In this document: in pieces, positions 34,425 through 41,096 of the stretch
How positions within the stretch are numbered: the stretch's first letter is position 1
Layout of the letters: the number at the start of each line of letters is the position of its first letter
Origin: RUG12519 sp045649685
GTDB taxonomy: Bacteria > Bacillota > Clostridia > Oscillospirales > Ruminococcaceae
Assembly: GCA_045649685.1 (NCBI GenBank)
Contig: JAZRQJ010000013.1
Span: 1 to 41,096, forward strand
Direction: 5' to 3'
DNA: 41,096 bases
The notes under the pieces: model-generated
The model's database searches: none
Seen by the model: only the letters and a program-made list of their open reading frames with translations
What the model was told of the DNA's origin: nothing
Translations under genes and position numbers: made by a program

Positions 34425-34681
34425 AAAAATTTGTGATTAACAACAAATTGGTGTTATATAATTGTTAAAAATAGGCAAAATAAAAAGTTTAAAATTTGTC
34501 TACAATAGTAAAAAGTTTTTTTATATTACATTTCAGTATTTTTATTCCAATTTAAATTACGTATTTTTTAAACACACTTTGGAATAATTTTAACACAGAA
34601 ATAAGACATAATCAACATAAAATTTTGATATAAAAAACCAAAAGTTGGTTGTGCAAATGTAACAAATTTTAGTGGTTGATG
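34425..34681. other. Divergent gap between pheS and the Nif11-type gene
   Basis: Very AT-rich and without coding sequence. It holds the long untranslated leader and presumably the promoter of pheS on the minus strand; a minus-strand TTGATT, 16 bases, TTAAAA near 34570-34610 is a weak candidate. Nothing else is seen. Confidence 0.4.
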
Positions 34682-34709
34682 TTGTTTTATTTGAAAAAAT
34701 TGATATAAT
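34682..34709 (+). promoter_or_regulatory. Promoter of the Nif11-type precursor gene
   Basis: TTGTTT (34682-34687), 16-base spacer, TATAAT (34704-34709), with GGGGGTT ribosome site 32 bases further on. Confidence 0.65.
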
Positions 34710-34752
34710 ATGTTTATCAAAATATAATTTTTTTGATTTAGGGGGTTGTTTT

Positions 34753-35055
34753 ATGATAAAGGATATTTTTTATAAGATAATGACCGATTCAGACCAACGA
34801 GATGAACTTAATGGTTTGGATAATTCACAAGATGTTTATGAATTTTTTTGTCAAAAAGGATACAGAGAAGATTTTGAAACGTTTAAGAATGAGATGAGGG
34901 AGTTTTTGCAATCGGCCGAGGCTCGCAAAATAATAAATAATTTTGGCAGTTTTACGCTTTCAGATGAGATGTTAGATATGGTTGCTGGAGGAGTTAATGT
35001 TAGGGGTATTTTAACTAATGCTATATCTGATTTGAATAATTTGTTTATTAAATAA
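34753..35055 (+). CDS. Nif11-type leader peptide, RiPP-like precursor with GG cleavage site
   Basis: ATG 34753 follows GGGGGTT (34741-34747); in-frame upstream codons overlap the promoter; 100 residues. The first 65 or so residues fit the Nif11-like leader family (FYKIM...LNGLDNSQDVYEFF, GYREDFETFKNEM). FTLSDEMLDMVAGG matches the leader end of Nif11/NHLP precursors (LSxExLxxVAGG), cut by C39 peptidase transporters. A core of 20 residues remains: VNVRGILTNAISDLNNLFIK. It has no Cys but three Asn and two Ser/Thr-rich spots, and looks amphipathic. No modifying enzyme or peptidase-transporter lies nearby, so it is an orphan precursor in this window. An unmodified bacteriocin-like peptide, or one processed by enzymes encoded elsewhere, is possible. 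Confidence 0.82.
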   Translation: MIKDIFYKIMTDSDQRDELNGLDNSQDVYEFFCQKGYREDFETFKNEMREFLQSAEARKIINNFGSFTLSDEMLDMVAGGVNVRGILTNAISDLNNLFIK

Positions 35056-35153
35056 TATAATTCGCATATGTTGCGTGAATTTGTCTTGACACATATGTAA
35101 AGTTATGATAGCCTATTGAAAATAGAATATATTATTGGAAAGGGTTATATAGT

Positions 35154-35282
35154 ATGGAAGAAAATAAAACATATGTGTGTAGTGCATGTGGATATGTTCA
35201 CGAAGGAGACATAAATTCTGAACCAGACGATTACGTTTGTCCTGTTTGTGGCGTAGGTAAAGATATGTTTGAAGAACAATAA
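35154..35282 (+). CDS. Short rubredoxin-like protein
   Basis: 42 residues from ATG 35154, preceded by AAAGGG (35139-35144). Cys9-x2-Cys12-Gly and Cys29-Pro-x-Cys32-Gly form a rubredoxin iron site, in the context CSACGYVHEGD and CPVCGVGKDMFEE. Rubredoxins carry single electrons, for example to rubrerythrin and other peroxide- or oxygen-removing enzymes of anaerobes. It is shorter than a typical 52-residue rubredoxin and more like the C-terminal domain of rubrerythrin, but it stands alone with its own start and stop. A TTGTCT, 16 bases, TATGAT promoter is possible at 35082-35109. Zinc binding rather than iron cannot be excluded. Confidence 0.9.
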   Translation: MEENKTYVCSACGYVHEGDINSEPDDYVCPVCGVGKDMFEEQ

Positions 35283-35298
35283 TTTGTAAAATTTTAAT

Positions 35299-35332
35299 TA
35301 TCAGGGGATTTTTTAGATTCTCTGATTTTTTT
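35299..35332 (+). terminator. Terminator of the rubredoxin-like gene
   Basis: ATCAGGGGA (35300-35308) pairs with TTCTCTGAT (35318-35326), with G-U pairs, and a T-run follows. Confidence 0.85.
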
Positions 35333-35339
35333 GATAAAC

Positions 35340-35376
35340 AAAAAGGAGCACAAACCTAATTTGTGCTCCTTTTTTA
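35340..35376. terminator. Bidirectional terminator beside the tRNA-Met/Glu unit
   Basis: AAAAAGGAGCACAAA (35340-35354) and TTTGTGCTCCTTTTT (35360-35374) are perfect complements with a 5-base loop. On the minus strand it ends the tRNA transcript; on the plus strand it backs up the terminator at 35299. Confidence 0.93.
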
Positions 35377-35379
35377 CTT

Positions 35380-35454
35380 TGGTGACCCGTGCGAGAATTG
35401 AACTCGCGTTACCGCCGTGAAAGGGCGGTGTCTTAACCACTTGACCAACGGGCC
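35380..35454 (-). tRNA. tRNA-Glu (anticodon UUC)
   Basis: 75 bases on the minus strand: acceptor GGCCCGT/ACGGGTC (with one G-U), anticodon stem CCGCC/GGCGG with loop CTTTCAC (anticodon TTC), T arm GTTCAAT, CCA encoded. Confidence 0.96.
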
Positions 35455-35462
35455 AAATACTC

Positions 35463-35539
35463 TGGTAGCGATAACTGGATTCGAACCAGTGACACTGCGG
35501 GTATGAACCGCATGCTCTAGCCACCTGAGCTATATCGCC
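35463..35539 (-). tRNA. tRNA-Met (anticodon CAU), elongator type
   Basis: 77 bases on the minus strand: acceptor GGCGATA/TATCGCT, anticodon stem TGCGG/CCGCA with loop TTCATAC (anticodon CAT), T arm GTTCGAA, CCA encoded. The paired first acceptor base fits an elongator. It lies 8 bases before tRNA-Glu in one transcript. Confidence 0.93.
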
Positions 35540-35578
35540 ATATTAATTACTCAAGATCCAATCCAGATAACAAAAACA

Positions 35579-35607
35579 ATTTTACAATATAACTTTCGTT
35601 TTGTCAA
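35579..35607 (-). promoter_or_regulatory. Promoter of the tRNA-Met/tRNA-Glu unit
   Basis: On the minus strand TTGACA (35607-35602), 17-base spacer, TAAAAT (35584-35579), just upstream of tRNA-Met. Confidence 0.85.
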
Positions 35608-36030
35608 GGCTTTTTTTTAAAATTAATTGTTATTTCAATTTGCGCTACTTATGTGTACCAAATATCATTATATCTTAAATTATTCCTATAGTATATGTGG
35701 ACAAAATGTGTGCATTTTTGCAATATTTGTTTGAGAGTGTGTTTGATTTGAGAATATTTAGCAGAATAATTTGAATTTTATTAGGGTTAATTGTGTTTAT
35801 GAGAATTAAATATTAGTGGCTTAATTTATATGCAAAAAATATAATTGATGCGATTGTCTAAATATTGTGTGATATTTATGCTACACAAGATGAATTGATT
35901 TATGAAAATGGGATACAATTATTTAAATAGGTTAAAGAGTAAATTGAAACAAAGTGGTTGTATTTGCATTTGATATGTTTTGGTTGAAATAACAAAAATT
36001 TTGTAATAATTTGTTTTAAAATTGAGGGTT
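35608..36030. other. Gene-free AT-rich stretch
   Basis: No supported gene, tRNA or strong repeat is seen between the tRNA promoter and the promoter at 36031. Reading frames on both strands are short and lack ribosome sites. Confidence 0.5.
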
Positions 36031-36059
36031 TTGACACAAATTTCTTTCTGTTATATAAT
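36031..36059 (+). promoter_or_regulatory. Perfect consensus promoter of the gene at 36118
   Basis: TTGACA (36031-36036), 17-base spacer, TATAAT (36054-36059): both hexamers are exact and the spacing is ideal. Confidence 0.92.
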
Positions 36060-36117
36060 TTGTTATAGTATTGGTTGTTTGGTGTATTTTATTAAAAAGA
36101 AAGAAGGAGAGTGTATT

Positions 36118-37137
36118 ATGAAGCTATTAAAGAAATTTGGTTCAATTTTTATTGCTGTTTGTCTTATGTTGAATGTTTTTGTTTTTGTTAGTGCCGCTCG
36201 TGTTTCTGAAGGAACATTGAGAGAATTTTTAGCACAGTTTCCGCTTGGAAATGATGAAGAATATAGTTCTGGTAGTAAACCTTGTTTAAGACAATATCCG
36301 AAAGCTAATGATGCGTTGGTTCAACTGTTATTAGATGTAAAAGTTGATGATGTTGATATTGATGTTGAAAATGACAATAGCTTAGCTAGTAGACTATATT
36401 CAATTCGAGTTGACAAGAAATATTTAGAATCAGGATCACCATGGATTGAAATGTTTATTTTTTTACATCTTACTTCTGCAGCAGATGGATATAAATTTGT
36501 TAGTAACTATAAATTTGATAGGGCTCACTCTTCTTTTGACCCACTTCATTTTTGTTGCAAACCAAAATTTATAGATAATAACGGTAATGAAAAGGTTTAT
36601 TTTAGGTGGATAGATAAAGAAAAATGCAAGGAAACAGTTAAACAAATGATGGATGGTACTTTTGATGTTCGAGAAATTCCGCTTCTTGGTAATTACTTTA
36701 AAAATGATGACCGTAATTTGTTGTTTTTTAAACATATTCAAGATGCGATTATAAAATATTTAGGCGGTATAGATGCATTCTTTAATGACGATGAGCTTTC
36801 TACAAAGTTTTTTAGCACAATGCTTGAAGAAAGTTCTAAGAGTGGAAAATCATCATTTGGTAATGAAAAAACGGTTACCATGGTTTCCACTGGTAAATCG
36901 GAAGAGGTTAACAGTTACAAAAAACTAGGACAGGATATTGTTACAAAAACCTTGGAATATAAAGGTTTGGCAGAAGGAAAAGACTACGAGATAGTTTACA
37001 ATGAAGAAACTGGGTATATTAAGGAAATAAGAAAGGTATCAAATAATTTTTTAATTTTAGTTTGTATATTTTTAGCAGTGGTTGTTGTAGCATTAGCTGT
37101 TGTTTTGATTGTTATTTTGACTAAAAAGAAAAGATAG
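36118..37137 (+). CDS. Membrane-anchored extracytoplasmic protein, paralogue 1 of 3
   Basis: ATG 36118 follows AAGGAG; the open frame upstream overlaps the promoter at 36031-36059, so it is not translated. 339 residues: signal peptide (MKLLKKFGSIFIAV..., ending VSAA), an extracytoplasmic helical part, and one C-terminal membrane span (about 311-334) followed by TKKKR. Sequence marks shared with its neighbours are the IDNNGNEK segment, WIDK.KCKE, a DLLFFK(H/N)(I/T)QDA block, and LAEGKDYEI.Y.EETGYIKEI before the span. The topology is that of a protein fixed in the membrane with its body outside. No known domain is recognised. The consensus promoter suggests high expression. Confidence 0.87.
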   Translation: MKLLKKFGSIFIAVCLMLNVFVFVSAARVSEGTLREFLAQFPLGNDEEYSSGSKPCLRQYPKANDALVQLLLDVKVDDVDIDVENDNSLASRLYSIRVDKKYLESGSPWIEMFIFLHLTSAADGYKFVSNYKFDRAHSSFDPLHFCCKPKFIDNNGNEKVYFRWIDKEKCKETVKQMMDGTFDVREIPLLGNYFKNDDRNLLFFKHIQDAIIKYLGGIDAFFNDDELSTKFFSTMLEESSKSGKSSFGNEKTVTMVSTGKSEEVNSYKKLGQDIVTKTLEYKGLAEGKDYEIVYNEETGYIKEIRKVSNNFLILVCIFLAVVVVALAVVLIVILTKKKR

Positions 37138-37161
37138 GCATATGTGCACACGTTTTGTTTG

Positions 37162-37190
37162 TTGACAACATTTCGTGGGGGAGGTATAGT
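37162..37190 (+). promoter_or_regulatory. Near-consensus promoter of the middle paralogue
   Basis: TTGACA (37162-37167), 17-base spacer, TATAGT (37185-37190). An inverted repeat AGTTCGT (37188-37194) and ACGAACT (37212-37218) starts in the -10 and covers the start region. Confidence 0.85.
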
Positions 37191-37267
37191 TCGTTTTCGG
37201 ATGAATAGTTTACGAACTGCGGTTCGATAAATTTTAAATACCTTTATACAAAATGTGGGAGACTTTT

Positions 37268-38049
37268 ATGAAAATGTTAAGAAAAATAAGTTCAGTGTTT
37301 ATTGCATTGAGTTTAACGCTAAGTGTGGTCTGTTTTGTTAGCGCTGCATCGGTAGAAAAACAGGATTTGAAATCACTTATGGGAGAGCTTTTCGTTAGAA
37401 GTTCTAAAGATAATAATTCTGGCAATATTACAAAATTAAAACAATACCCTCATATTGTTGATGCGTTATCTCAAATGTTGATAGATCTTTGTGCGGGTCA
37501 TTTTATTTTTGCTATATGGCTAAAATTATAGACAATAATGGTAATGAAAAATTTAATTTTTATTGGATAGATAAGGACAAGTGTAAAGAAGTTGTCAAGG
37601 AAATGATGGATGGGTCTTTTGATATTAAGAAAAATCCTTTTTTGTATGATAGCTATAACAATGATGATAGGGATTTGTTGTTTTTTAAAAATACTCAAGA
37701 TGCTGTTATAAAATATTTTGGAGATATAGATTCGTTTTTTAATGATGAAGAGCTGTGTACGGCATTTTTTAGAATATTGCTTGAAGATATTACTAGTGGT
37801 GGAAATGCAGGATCTAACAACAAAAAAATTATACCTATAGTTTCTTCTGATAAGGCAGAGGCTCTTAAAGACTATAAAAATTTGGGACAGAGCATAGTTA
37901 AGAAAACCTTGGAAACTAAGGGGTTGGCAGAAGGAAAAGATTATGAGATAATTTATGATGGCGAGACGGGACACATTAAGGAAATAAAGAAAGGCGCTAA
38001 TAGTTTTTTGATTTTAACTTTTGTGATTTTAGCTAAAAAGAGGAAATAG
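37268..38049 (+). pseudogene. Broken middle paralogue of the membrane-anchored family
   Basis: ATG 37268 opens an intact signal peptide (MKMLRKISSVFIAL..., VSAA) and a matching N-terminal part up to residues equivalent to LLLD of paralogue 1. The frame then shifts and stops at 37531. The family sequence resumes in another frame at about 37498 (FYFC..AKIIDNNGNEK) and runs to 38049. Compared with paralogue 1, about 70 codons before IDNNGNEK are missing, so a deletion and frameshift coincide. The C-terminal span is also cut short: NSFLILTFVILAKKRK has lost roughly 14 residues. ATG 37489 could restart translation of the second half but has no good ribosome site. The intact promoter implies recent decay. 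Confidence 0.85.
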
Positions 38050-38075
38050 GCATATGTATGCGCAATTTTTTGACT

Positions 38076-38104
38076 TTGACATAGGTATAGGTGTATTGTA
38101 TAAT
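38076..38104 (+). promoter_or_regulatory. Perfect consensus promoter of the third paralogue
   Basis: TTGACA (38076-38081), 17-base spacer, TATAAT (38099-38104). Same ideal arrangement as at 36031. Confidence 0.92.
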
Positions 38105-38159
38105 TTGAAGAGTAATTAGTTATTTGTACATTAAATTTGAATGAGGGAGAGAGATTTTC

Positions 38160-39188
38160 ATGAAATCACTAAAAAAAATCAGTTCAATTTTTGTTGCAAT
38201 TTGTATTATGTTAAATGTTTTTTGTTTTGTTAGTGCTGCTCCAGTTTCTGAGGAGGAGGTTAAGCAATATTTAAATGGGATTCAGTTTACGGATGCTAAT
38301 ACTAGAAATAAAAAGGCATTAAGTGAGTATCCGGATGTAGTTAATGTTGTAACTGCACTGCTTTTAGATTTAAAAGTTGAGCAGGGTGATTTTAATACTT
38401 CGGAGGCAAACAGGTTAGGTTATCACTTAAACAATCCTGCTATTAATGATGTTGATAATCCAAAGTCTTTGTTAAATGGATTACTTCACGTTATAGGTAT
38501 GGTACGATTTGTTAGCAATTATAGTGCACCTGATGGTTGTGCGGCGGATATGGACTATCAAGGCGTTATAGGATATATTAAAGAAAGTAATGGTAATAAA
38601 AAGAAACGTTTTTATTGGATAAATAAGAATAAGGCTAAGGAATATGTAAAATCTTTGATAGATGGAAAAGTTGCAATACAAGATAACGATTATGATAGTT
38701 TGTTTTTAAAACATACTGAAGAAATTATTATAAAATATTTTGGCGATGCAGAAACTGTACTTAATGACGAGGGTTTATTTGCTAAATTTGTTCAGTCTAT
38801 AATAGAAATTATGAAAGATGATACTATTGGATTAAATTTGAGTGAGAATGGATTTACAAAAAAGGCTTCCGCTAAAAGGGCTGAGGCGGTTAGTGATTAC
38901 AAAAAAATGGGACAATATCTTGTAAAAAGTATTTTCGGACATAAAGGATTAGAAGAAGGAAAAGATTATGAGGTAAGTTATGATGAAGAAACAGGATATA
39001 TTAAGGAAATAAAGAATTTGTCAAAGGAAAAATCTAAAGATGTAAGTTCTGCTGCTTCTGAAAGCAACGATTCTGCGCACGCTCAACTTATGAATAATGT
39101 TTTTATTGTGGCATGTATATTGTTAGCAGTGATTGTTATAGCTGCGGCTGTTATTGTAGTCTATGCTTTGATTAAAAGGAAACGTTAA
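38160..39188 (+). CDS. Membrane-anchored extracytoplasmic protein, paralogue 3 of 3
   Basis: ATG 38160 follows GAGGGAGAGAG; 342 residues. It has the family signal peptide (MKSLKKISSIFVAI..., VSAA), the VV.ALLLDLKV segment, YWI.K.KAKE, an LFLKHTEEIIIKYFGDAE block matching paralogue 1 and the broken copy, and LEEGKDYEVSYDEETGYIKEI. A Ser/Ala linker leads to one C-terminal membrane span (about 312-336) and KRKR. Its central part has diverged most from paralogue 1, as expected if the exposed part is under changing selection. Function unknown. Confidence 0.87.
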   Translation: MKSLKKISSIFVAICIMLNVFCFVSAAPVSEEEVKQYLNGIQFTDANTRNKKALSEYPDVVNVVTALLLDLKVEQGDFNTSEANRLGYHLNNPAINDVDNPKSLLNGLLHVIGMVRFVSNYSAPDGCAADMDYQGVIGYIKESNGNKKKRFYWINKNKAKEYVKSLIDGKVAIQDNDYDSLFLKHTEEIIIKYFGDAETVLNDEGLFAKFVQSIIEIMKDDTIGLNLSENGFTKKASAKRAEAVSDYKKMGQYLVKSIFGHKGLEEGKDYEVSYDEETGYIKEIKNLSKEKSKDVSSAASESNDSAHAQLMNNVFIVACILLAVIVIAAAVIVVYALIKRKR

Positions 39189-39203
39189 TTTTGAAAAATA
39201 ATT

Positions 39204-39243
39204 AAAAAAAGCTATACGTGTAAATTGCGTATAGTTTTTTTAT
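39204..39243 (+). terminator. Terminator after the three-paralogue cluster
   Basis: CTATACG (39212-39218) pairs with CGTATAG (39228-39234), flanked by A-run and T-run, ending in TTTTTTTATTT. Confidence 0.88.
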
Positions 39244-39271
39244 TTGTAAAAATTTGTGGACTATATTTTGT

Positions 39272-39284
39272 GTTAACAAAAAAT
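39272..39284 (+). promoter_or_regulatory. Conserved GTTAACAAAAAAT box upstream of the gene at 39364
   Basis: Exact 13-base match to 7263-7275 and 41034-41046. A clear promoter could not be placed around it here. Confidence 0.5.
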
Positions 39285-39363
39285 ATACATGTAGTTCATA
39301 TAGAATTCACATTTGTTTTATATACTTGAAAGGCAATAAAAATTTAGGACGGCGTATAAAATA

Positions 39364-40965
39364 ATGAATTTTAGAAGGGATTTATTGAAAAAAGTAGCGG
39401 CCACATTGTGTGCGGGTGTTATGGCCGTGTCGAGTGTAGTGACATCTGTTGGAGCTGTGGACACAAGTGAGGCAGAAATTAAGTATAGTTTGATGTATTT
39501 GGATAGACTGCCTAAGGAGGGTAGTGAAGATTTTAATACGTGTTCAGAGGTTATTGATCCTAGTAATTTGAAAAATTATAGAGAGGATGAAATAAGGCAT
39601 CTAGATAGAAACGCGGAAAAGATAAAAATGAATGAGCATGAAGTTTATGCTCAAATAGAGAAAACGGTACAGTCCTTAATAGATAAAGTTGATGAAAGAA
39701 CACCTGGCCATATAAAATATAAAGGAAACCCTAGCAAAAATTTGGATAAGTCTAGAGAGTGGCGTATAGCTAAAGCAATATATCGTTGGGTTGCTAAACA
39801 TATTCATTATGATTGGGAAAGTTTGGAAATGTTTTGTAGAAGGCCACAAGATGCGTTATTGACATACAAACGCAGGATGGGTGAGTGTGCAGGAAAATCT
39901 GATTTAACGGCTTTAATGATGAGGATGGCAAAAATACCAAGTGTATATATTGGAACAATTACCAGTGTAGAAGGAATTCGTCATGCTTATAATGCTGTGT
40001 ATTTACCGAGTAAAAATAATTCCAATAAAAAAGAATGGATATTGTTAGATACAACTTGGGAAACTGAAGAGATTGACTCGGGACGTAATAGAGACACAGA
40101 TGAAATAAACGATGTAGTAAAAGCTAAGATAAAAGAGTTTTTCCCGGCGTTCTATAATAATAAAAATCTTGATTTTAAATCTGCCAATGAGGATCTCTTG
40201 AGACAATGCATACACAAGATACATGAAGTAAAAAACTGTGATGAAGATAATGACAAGTATAATAAAATTAAATATAATTTTCAAATTGATGGATGTAAAT
40301 ATGAAATGGCTGGACAAGAAGGTACTGCGTTTATAAATATGGATAGAGTAGGAGCAACCTATGAGGACGTTCGTGATAATAAATTAGTAACTAGTGTATC
40401 GTCTGATATAGCAAATTTGGGGATGAAAATTAATATAGGTTCTAATATAACATCTTTAGTATTAGCTGGCAATGAAACTATAGATTTATCTAAAGCTGAG
40501 AATTTAAAAAATGTTGATGTAACACGTTCTAGTAAATATGGTATAAGAAATTTTATGCTTTATGAAAAAGATACTGATAATGTTTTACGTGTATTAAATA
40601 CATGCGGAGAGACTAGTGAAGGTATACCATACAGTATGTCTTTAGATTATACTAAAACAAAGGTTAATGATATATATTTTGGATTGTTTGGATTTGGTTT
40701 TAAATCATTTAATGGTAAGGATGTAAGGTTGCCTGAGTTTTTGACAACATTTGATATGTCTATAAAAATAGGCAGAGGTGTGCATACGCTAATTTTAGAT
40801 AAAAATGATAATGTGGATTTATCTTGTGCTTCTGATTTGACAAGTATAGATGTAACCGATTCTAAAAGATATGAAAAACGAAATGATAAACTTTTTGACA
40901 AAGTGGAAAATAAAGAAATACTATTACGTGATGGCATTAATATAATAGATAATAGATCTAAGTAA
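39364..40965 (+). CDS. Secreted transglutaminase-like protein with BspA-type leucine-rich repeats
   Basis: ATG 39364 has a modest AGGACGG upstream; 533 residues. The signal peptide ends near TSVGA, like the protease-like proteins of region 1. A transglutaminase-core fold (about 135-235) is shown by IAKAIYRWVAKHIHYDW, then Cys175 in GECAGKSDL, His207 in GIRHAYNAVYL and Asp229 in WILLDTTWE, the full Cys-His-Asp triad. The C-terminal part holds two units (about 355-415 and 455-530) resembling BspA-type leucine-rich repeats, with LKNVDVTRSSKY and LTSIDVTDSKRY in matching places followed by a LF/LY-K pattern. In gut Clostridia such proteins are cell-surface or secreted; this one may act as a protease or crosslinking enzyme bound by its repeats. 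The terminator after it belongs to the effector hairpin family. Confidence 0.9.
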   Translation: MNFRRDLLKKVAATLCAGVMAVSSVVTSVGAVDTSEAEIKYSLMYLDRLPKEGSEDFNTCSEVIDPSNLKNYREDEIRHLDRNAEKIKMNEHEVYAQIEKTVQSLIDKVDERTPGHIKYKGNPSKNLDKSREWRIAKAIYRWVAKHIHYDWESLEMFCRRPQDALLTYKRRMGECAGKSDLTALMMRMAKIPSVYIGTITSVEGIRHAYNAVYLPSKNNSNKKEWILLDTTWETEEIDSGRNRDTDEINDVVKAKIKEFFPAFYNNKNLDFKSANEDLLRQCIHKIHEVKNCDEDNDKYNKIKYNFQIDGCKYEMAGQEGTAFINMDRVGATYEDVRDNKLVTSVSSDIANLGMKINIGSNITSLVLAGNETIDLSKAENLKNVDVTRSSKYGIRNFMLYEKDTDNVLRVLNTCGETSEGIPYSMSLDYTKTKVNDIYFGLFGFGFKSFNGKDVRLPEFLTTFDMSIKIGRGVHTLILDKNDNVDLSCASDLTSIDVTDSKRYEKRNDKLFDKVENKEILLRDGINIIDNRSK

Positions 40966-40996
40966 TAATTTTTGGATAATTTATGATTTGAAAAAT

Positions 40997-41034
40997 AAAC
41001 CACATGCATTCAATTAAATGTGTGTGGTTTTTTG
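40997..41034 (+). terminator. Rho-independent terminator, effector-type hairpin
   Basis: AAACCACATGCATT pairs with AATGTGTGTGGTTT (6-base loop), and TTTG follows. Very close to the hairpin at 7220 although about 33 kb away. Confidence 0.88.
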
Positions 41035-41096
41035 TTAACAAAAAATTATTGCTTTATTCACAAATTATTAATCAATAATCGATATAATATGGTAAC
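41034..41096 (+). promoter_or_regulatory. Conserved box and -10 element for a gene beyond the window
   Basis: GTTAACAAAAAAT (41034-41046) repeats the box at 7263 and 39272. A TATAAT (41083-41088) follows with no good -35. It suggests another secreted-type gene starts just after the window. Confidence 0.4.

Noticed and set aside
34027..34440. A 137-codon plus-strand frame opposite pheS
   Set aside because: Antisense of a conserved essential gene with no coding features of its own.
34362..34680. T-box riboswitch before pheS
   Set aside because: The conserved T-box core sequence is not present; only a simple hairpin with T-run is seen.
35294..35524. A 76-codon minus-strand frame over the tRNA region
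   Set aside because: It is the translation of the tRNA-Glu and tRNA-Met genes and the terminator, not a protein gene.
40045..41009. Two minus-strand frames opposite the transglutaminase-like gene
   Set aside because: Antisense shadows; no ribosome site, and the plus-strand gene has a signal peptide and catalytic triad.
1..41096. Insertion sequences, prophage or attachment sites
   Set aside because: No transposase, integrase, phage gene or flanking terminal repeats were recognised, despite the mobile look of the accessory clusters.

Overview
The window is clearly AT-rich DNA. Its housekeeping genes have the character of low-GC Clostridia/Firmicutes: pyk with the C-terminal PEP-utiliser domain, lepA-hemW, an rsmI/tRNA1(Val) methyltransferase pair, typA, ychF, nrdDG and pheST. 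An anaerobic class III ribonucleotide reductase, a free-standing rubredoxin-like protein and two oxygen-independent radical-SAM proteins point to a strict anaerobe. The large share of secreted, paralogous, repeat-rich proteins, two textbook calmodulin-binding IQ motifs, and one decaying paralogue suggest a host-associated bacterium, possibly living with or inside a eukaryotic cell. No 16S gene is present, so the species is not named.

Layout. (1) 1-14.1 kb, all plus strand: seven accessory genes. The first (cut by the window edge) carries two IQ motifs and a C-terminal 11-residue amphipathic repeat. It is followed by a secreted protein with about six GYEDG-type repeats and then five secreted proteins built from a few shuffled parts: a shared signal peptide, coiled coil, a Trp-containing helical module, and in four of the genes here a C-terminal papain/C39-like Cys-His-Asp domain. 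Most units end in the same GTC(A/G)CACACATT-type hairpin terminator. (2) 14.3-19.0 kb, plus: pyk-lepA-hemW operon. (3) 19.0-24.6 kb, minus: ychF, a Cof-type HAD phosphatase, typA, tRNA1(Val) methyltransferase, rsmI. (4) 24.95-26.2 kb, plus: ROK-family regulator, convergent with a MATE transporter. (5) 27.7-34.4 kb, minus: tRNA-Thr(CGU), nrdD-nrdG with an NrdR box, pheS-pheT. (6) 34.7-35.3 kb: a Nif11-type RiPP-like precursor with a GG leader and a 42-residue rubredoxin-like protein, facing a tRNA-Met/tRNA-Glu unit. (7) 36.0-39.2 kb, plus: three tandem membrane-anchored paralogues, each behind its own near-consensus TTGACA-N17-TATAAT promoter; the middle copy is broken. (8) 39.36-40.97 kb: a secreted transglutaminase-like protein with BspA-type leucine-rich repeats, ending in the same hairpin family as region 1.

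The main candidate for a new system is the arsenal in regions 1, 7 and 8. Export signals and regulatory DNA are reused in front of different passengers, several carry cysteine-protease-like folds, and one carries eukaryote-type calmodulin-binding motifs. The simplest reading is a set of host-directed effectors diversifying by local recombination. Function is inferred only; no host target is visible in the sequence.
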